Below, piece by piece: positions 63,282 through 64,000 of a stretch of DNA of 64,000 bases. Made by a program: the position numbers and the translations under genes. The first letter of the stretch is position 1; each line of letters opens with the position of its first letter. The notes beneath the pieces are model-generated. The model saw only the letters and a program-made list of their open reading frames with translations, had not been told where the DNA came from and made no database searches. Origin of the DNA: Alphaproteobacteria bacterium (GTDB lineage Bacteria; Pseudomonadota; Alphaproteobacteria; RF32; CAG-239); NCBI GenBank assembly GCA_017467515.1, contig JAFUSU010000022.1:1-64000 (forward strand), given 5' to 3'.

Positions 63282-64000
63282 ATGTCTGAAGTTCAAACTA
63301 AAATAGCGGCTCTTAAAAAGTATTTGGAAACACAAATTATCGGTCAGGAAGATTTAGTTAATAAATTATTGATTACAATGCTTGCTGACGGACACGTTTT
63401 AGTAGAAGGAGCTCCCGGTTTGGCTAAAACAAAAGCCGTTAAAATTTTATCCGGTTGTGTGGACGCAAGCTATAATCGTATACAATTTACACCGGATTTA
63501 TTGCCTTCTGATATTACCGGCAGTGAGATTTATGTTGCTCAAAAGGGAGAATTTTCTTTTAGGCAGGGGCCTGTATTTGCCAATTTGGTTTTGGCGGATG
63601 AAATTAACCGAGCTCCGGCTAAAGTTCAATCTGCTTTGCTTGAGGCGATGGCTGAGCGCCAAGTAAGTGTAGGTGGAAAAAAATATGCCCTTCCGCCGTT
63701 GTTTATGGTTATGGCAACCCAAAATCCGATTGAGCATGAAGGAACATATAATTTGCCGGAAGCTCAATTGGATCGTTTTCTGATGTATGTTAAAATAGGT
63801 CAGCCGGAAGCAGAAACAGAGCATAAAATTTTACATTTAATTCGCGGAGAGGATAAAAAAGTACAAGCCGATTTATTTAAACCTCTTGGTATTGATGATA
63901 TTTTAACGGCAAGGTCCGAAGTGCTTGATGTCCATATGAGTGAAGCTGTCGAAGAATATTTGGTTCAGTTGATTATAGCAACACGCCATCCCGAGAGATA
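63282..64000 (+). CDS. MoxR-family AAA+ ATPase (partial, runs off window)
   Basis: At least 239 codons, continuing beyond the window end. Walker A EGAPGLAKTKAV (about 42-53), Walker B LVLADEINRAP and the sensor MATQNPIEHEGTY are typical of MoxR ATPases, with PEAQLDRFLM following. They act as chaperones that insert metal or assemble von Willebrand-domain partners, usually encoded downstream, which the window does not show. GGGAGA precedes the ATG. Confidence 0.92.
   Translation, partial: MSEVQTKIAALKKYLETQIIGQEDLVNKLLITMLADGHVLVEGAPGLAKTKAVKILSGCVDASYNRIQFTPDLLPSDITGSEIYVAQKGEFSFRQGPVFANLVLADEINRAPAKVQSALLEAMAERQVSVGGKKYALPPLFMVMATQNPIEHEGTYNLPEAQLDRFLMYVKIGQPEAETEHKILHLIRGEDKKVQADLFKPLGIDDILTARSEVLDVHMSEAVEEYLVQLIIATRHPER

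Overview
The window reads as a stretch of an AT-rich alphaproteobacterial chromosome, flagellated and probably host- or gut-associated. The case rests on gene content and order: a small DUF6476-like membrane protein beside an RluA-family pseudouridine synthase and rpoH; an addB-addA-trxA run; a FlgJ that is only the rod-binding domain; and rph-rdgB near grpE. I see no rRNA, tRNA, CRISPR array or insertion sequence. The species placement is inference from gene content.

Layout. 1-302 is a hairpin-rich intergenic strip with a duplicated 40-bp block. 303-1863 (minus) holds a DpnA-like orphan adenine methyltransferase followed by a DUF1796 protein. 1940-2523 (minus) looks like a free-standing gene for a large structured RNA of about 550 nt, with a near-perfect sigma70 promoter, many helices and an intrinsic terminator. 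2527-8292 (minus) is a four-gene operon ending in a VirD4/TraG-type coupling ATPase with no mating-pore genes beside it. 8316-11508 is the DUF6476-like/rluD/rpoH neighbourhood. 11641-14727 (minus) is a three-gene operon of IbrB, IbrA and a SNF2-helicase-like protein whose nucleotide-binding motifs look eroded. 14752-20860 (plus) is a flagellar operon (flgI, flgJ, flgN-like, flgK, flgL) behind a textbook sigma54 promoter. 20864-32103 holds mnmA, an MsbA-like exporter, a COG2509 flavoprotein, small membrane proteins, recG and two paralogous substrate-binding lipoproteins. 32434-46993 holds mfd, an MBL hydrolase, a four-gene unit behind a MerR-type promoter (hydrolase, flavodoxin-like protein, tag, hydrolase), lptG, cysK, grpE and a lone GT5 starch/glycogen synthase. 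47128-64000 holds rph-rdgB-nucleotidyltransferase, an HD protein, addB-addA-trxA, a DAG/polyprenol kinase, an LTA-synthase-like protein that may be a pseudoenzyme, uvrD and the start of a MoxR ATPase.

Several themes cross region boundaries. (1) Intergenic DNA carries structured repeats. The clearest is a family of 124-126 bp imperfect palindromes (11507-11630, 23889-24012, 43765-43890), each starting at or just before the stop codon of the upstream gene and bounded by A5 and T5; one copy is amplified as a 122-bp tandem array. (2) Genome maintenance genes are dense: recG, mfd, addAB, uvrD, tag and rdgB. (3) Regulation is readable at a few sites: sigma54 for the flagellar operon, a 19-bp-spacer MerR-type promoter for the hydrolase/flavodoxin unit, and sigma70 for the RNA gene, the coupling-protein operon and the GT5 gene. 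(4) Several enzymes deviate at key residues: MnmA lacks the second catalytic Cys, the LTA-synthase-like protein lacks the Asp-His metal pair and probably the Thr nucleophile, and one alpha/beta hydrolase has a Cys nucleophile.

The best candidates for something undescribed are the ~550-nt RNA, the IbrA/IbrB/SNF2-like operon, the orphan coupling-protein operon and the stop-codon-anchored palindrome family. All coordinates of hairpins and promoters were counted by eye.
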